Positions 5,805 to 6,417 of a stretch of DNA of 6,417 bases are shown one piece after another (the stretch's first letter is position 1; the number at the start of each line of letters is the position of its first letter). Source of the DNA: Candidatus Saccharimonadota bacterium (GTDB lineage: Bacteria; Patescibacteriota; Saccharimonadia; Saccharimonadales; Saccharimonadaceae). The notes under the pieces are model-generated. The model saw nothing but the letters and a program-made list of their open reading frames with translations, was not told the DNA's origin and ran no database searches. The position numbers and the translations under genes are program-made. The stretch is taken from NCBI GenBank assembly GCA_017964115.1, contig JAGCSL010000050.1, forward strand, positions 1 through 6,417. The letters run 5' to 3'.

Positions 5805-5912
5805 ATGGCACGCAAAGTAAAGCGCAAAGTTCCGGTAGCTAAGCTCAACCGAAACAACAATCATAAGCACAGCGAAAAGCGCAAACACTACAGTTTGAAA
5901 GATGGTCGCTAA
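5805..5912 (+). CDS. Unrecognised 35-residue highly basic protein
   Basis: This small ORF begins MARKVKRKVPVAKLN and ends HYSLKDGR. It contains 8 Lys, 5 Arg and 3 His against one Glu and one Asp, a net charge of about +11, with no cysteine and no hydrophobic helix. A strong ribosome-binding site, GGAGG (5793-5797) at 7-nt spacing, is the best in the window and decides the start. It lies 24 bp after bL31 and 2 bp before the terminator, so it is the last gene of a ribosomal operon. I do not recognise it as bL34, bL36, bTHX or another known small ribosomal protein. From composition and place it is probably an rRNA-binding or ribosome-associated protein; this is inference. The clean frame, ribosome-binding site and terminator position support it being a real gene. 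Confidence 0.8.
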   Translation: MARKVKRKVPVAKLNRNNNHKHSEKRKHYSLKDGR

Positions 5913-5914
5913 AT

Positions 5915-5944
5915 AAAATATCTCCCGAAAGGGAGATATTTTTT
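5915..5944. terminator. Bidirectional hairpin terminator between convergent genes
   Basis: A perfect 12-bp stem (5915-5926 with 5931-5942) closes on a GAAA tetraloop (5927-5930), with CUCCC/GGGAG at the top. On the plus strand the stem ends in TTTTTT (5939-5944), the form of an intrinsic terminator for the bL31 operon. On the minus strand the hairpin is followed by TTTTATTT, so it can also end the HIT gene. It begins 2 nt after the TAA of the 35-residue gene and directly after the TAA of the HIT gene, so both genes share it. Confidence 0.93.
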
Positions 5945-6417
5945 ATTCACTAATTTGATGCTCTGTAAAATATTTGCGGACTTTTTCGATGGTGGCCATC
6001 GTTTCGTCCAAGACGCTCGGCTCGGCATGCGCGCGCGCATATTCGGTAATATCGCGCAAATACTTAATACCTTTACCGAATTGTTCGGACATCCAATCAT
6101 GATAAGGAAAGACCCAAACATGAAGGTGTTTAGAGCGTTCTTCCTGGACAACCGTAACTTCGTCGGCGACCCCCAATTCTCTGAAAGCTTTTTCGGCGCA
6201 GGCAACAATGTCGATTATTTCATGGCGCTCGGCCGAATTAAGTTCCGAAAAAGATCTAATGTGTCGTTTAGCATTGACGATAAGAAACCCTGGAATGGGA
6301 ACTTCCGGATCGCCCGCTATAACGGCATGGTCCCCCTCGTAAATAAGACCACCGGGCGCCTCAATTTTCTTATTAGCAATCGCACAGCCCATGCAATCGA
6401 AGCTCTGCGTATTGCCG
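5943..6417 (-). CDS. HIT-family nucleotide hydrolase/transferase-like protein (5' end off the window)
   Basis: HIT proteins act on nucleotide phosphates or phosphoramidates such as AMP-lysine or Ap4A through a histidine-triad loop. Numbering from the ATG at 6392, the segment GFLIVNAKRHIRSFSEL (35-51) is the typical strand and Pro/Ala-Lys-x-His-Ile element. The active-site segment SKHLHVWVFP (87-96) has H89 and H91; H91 is the expected nucleophile, but the third histidine is replaced by W93. The C-terminal part is helical. An ATG-initiated product would have 149 residues, but the frame stays open to the window edge, and the codons before that Met give ...SFDCMGCAIAN. This makes a CMGC pair like the zinc-binding CxxC found near the N-terminus of many HIT proteins, so the true start probably lies beyond 6417. 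The substrate cannot be named. It is convergent with the bL31 operon and shares its terminator. Confidence 0.88.
   Translation of the reverse strand, partial: GNTQSFDCMGCAIANKKIEAPGGLIYEGDHAVIAGDPEVPIPGFLIVNAKRHIRSFSELNSAERHEIIDIVACAEKAFRELGVADEVTVVQEERSKHLHVWVFPYHDWMSEQFGKGIKYLRDITEYARAHAEPSVLDETMATIEKVRKYFTEHQISE

Noticed and set aside
5604..5888. Hydrophobic minus-strand open frames of 81 and 94 codons opposite bL31
   Set aside because: They are the complement of Lys/Ala-rich codons (Lys becomes Phe/Leu), which creates false hydrophobic frames. The plus strand has a known protein, a promoter and ribosome-binding sites.
1..6417. Possible alternative genetic code (TGA as Gly, as in some CPR lineages), because none of the stops seen is TGA
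   Set aside because: All genes are intact with ordinary GGN glycines and contain no in-frame TGA. With only six visible stops, absence of TGA can be chance.

Overview
The window looks like a compact bacterial chromosome segment of about 45% GC by eye. It most resembles a Candidate Phyla Radiation genome, probably Saccharibacteria (TM7). This assignment is inference. It rests on the flavour of the seryl-tRNA synthetase and of the cysteine-free bL31, on very short intergenic gaps, on several genes that appear to be transcribed without a leader, and on large lineage-specific membrane-anchored proteins with proline-rich N-termini. No stop codon in the window is TGA and no gene needs TGA read as an amino acid, so the standard code fits.

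Layout from left to right. Positions 1-768 (minus) hold the N-terminal 256 codons of serS, which runs off the left edge. A 63-bp divergent intergenic region (769-831) carries two promoters whose -35 regions overlap. The plus-strand one drives a small two-helix membrane protein (832-1185). That gene converges on, and overlaps by 4 bp, the end of a minus-strand two-gene operon: a 759-residue protein (3071-5350) followed after 14 bp by a 624-residue protein (1182-3056). These two are clear paralogues. Each has a proline-rich, probably cytoplasmic N-terminus, one transmembrane helix and a large extracytoplasmic region made of degenerate WG-like strand-turn-strand repeats, probably folding as beta-propellers. 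Four cysteines are shared between them.

A second divergent intergenic region (5351-5450) carries an extended -10 promoter for the paralogue operon and a strong promoter for a ribosomal operon on the plus strand. That operon holds type B bL31 with a lysine/alanine-rich tail (5451-5780) and an unrecognised 35-residue, very basic protein (5805-5912). It ends in a strong hairpin terminator (5915-5944). The same hairpin also serves a convergent HIT-family nucleotide-binding protein on the minus strand (5943 to beyond 6417), which runs off the right edge.

The window therefore combines translation housekeeping (serS, bL31, probably the 35-residue protein) and a nucleotide-hydrolase-like gene with a cell-surface locus of unknown function. 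The tandem surface paralogues and the 35-residue basic protein are the parts most likely to be undescribed. I see no tRNA, rRNA, CRISPR array or mobile element.
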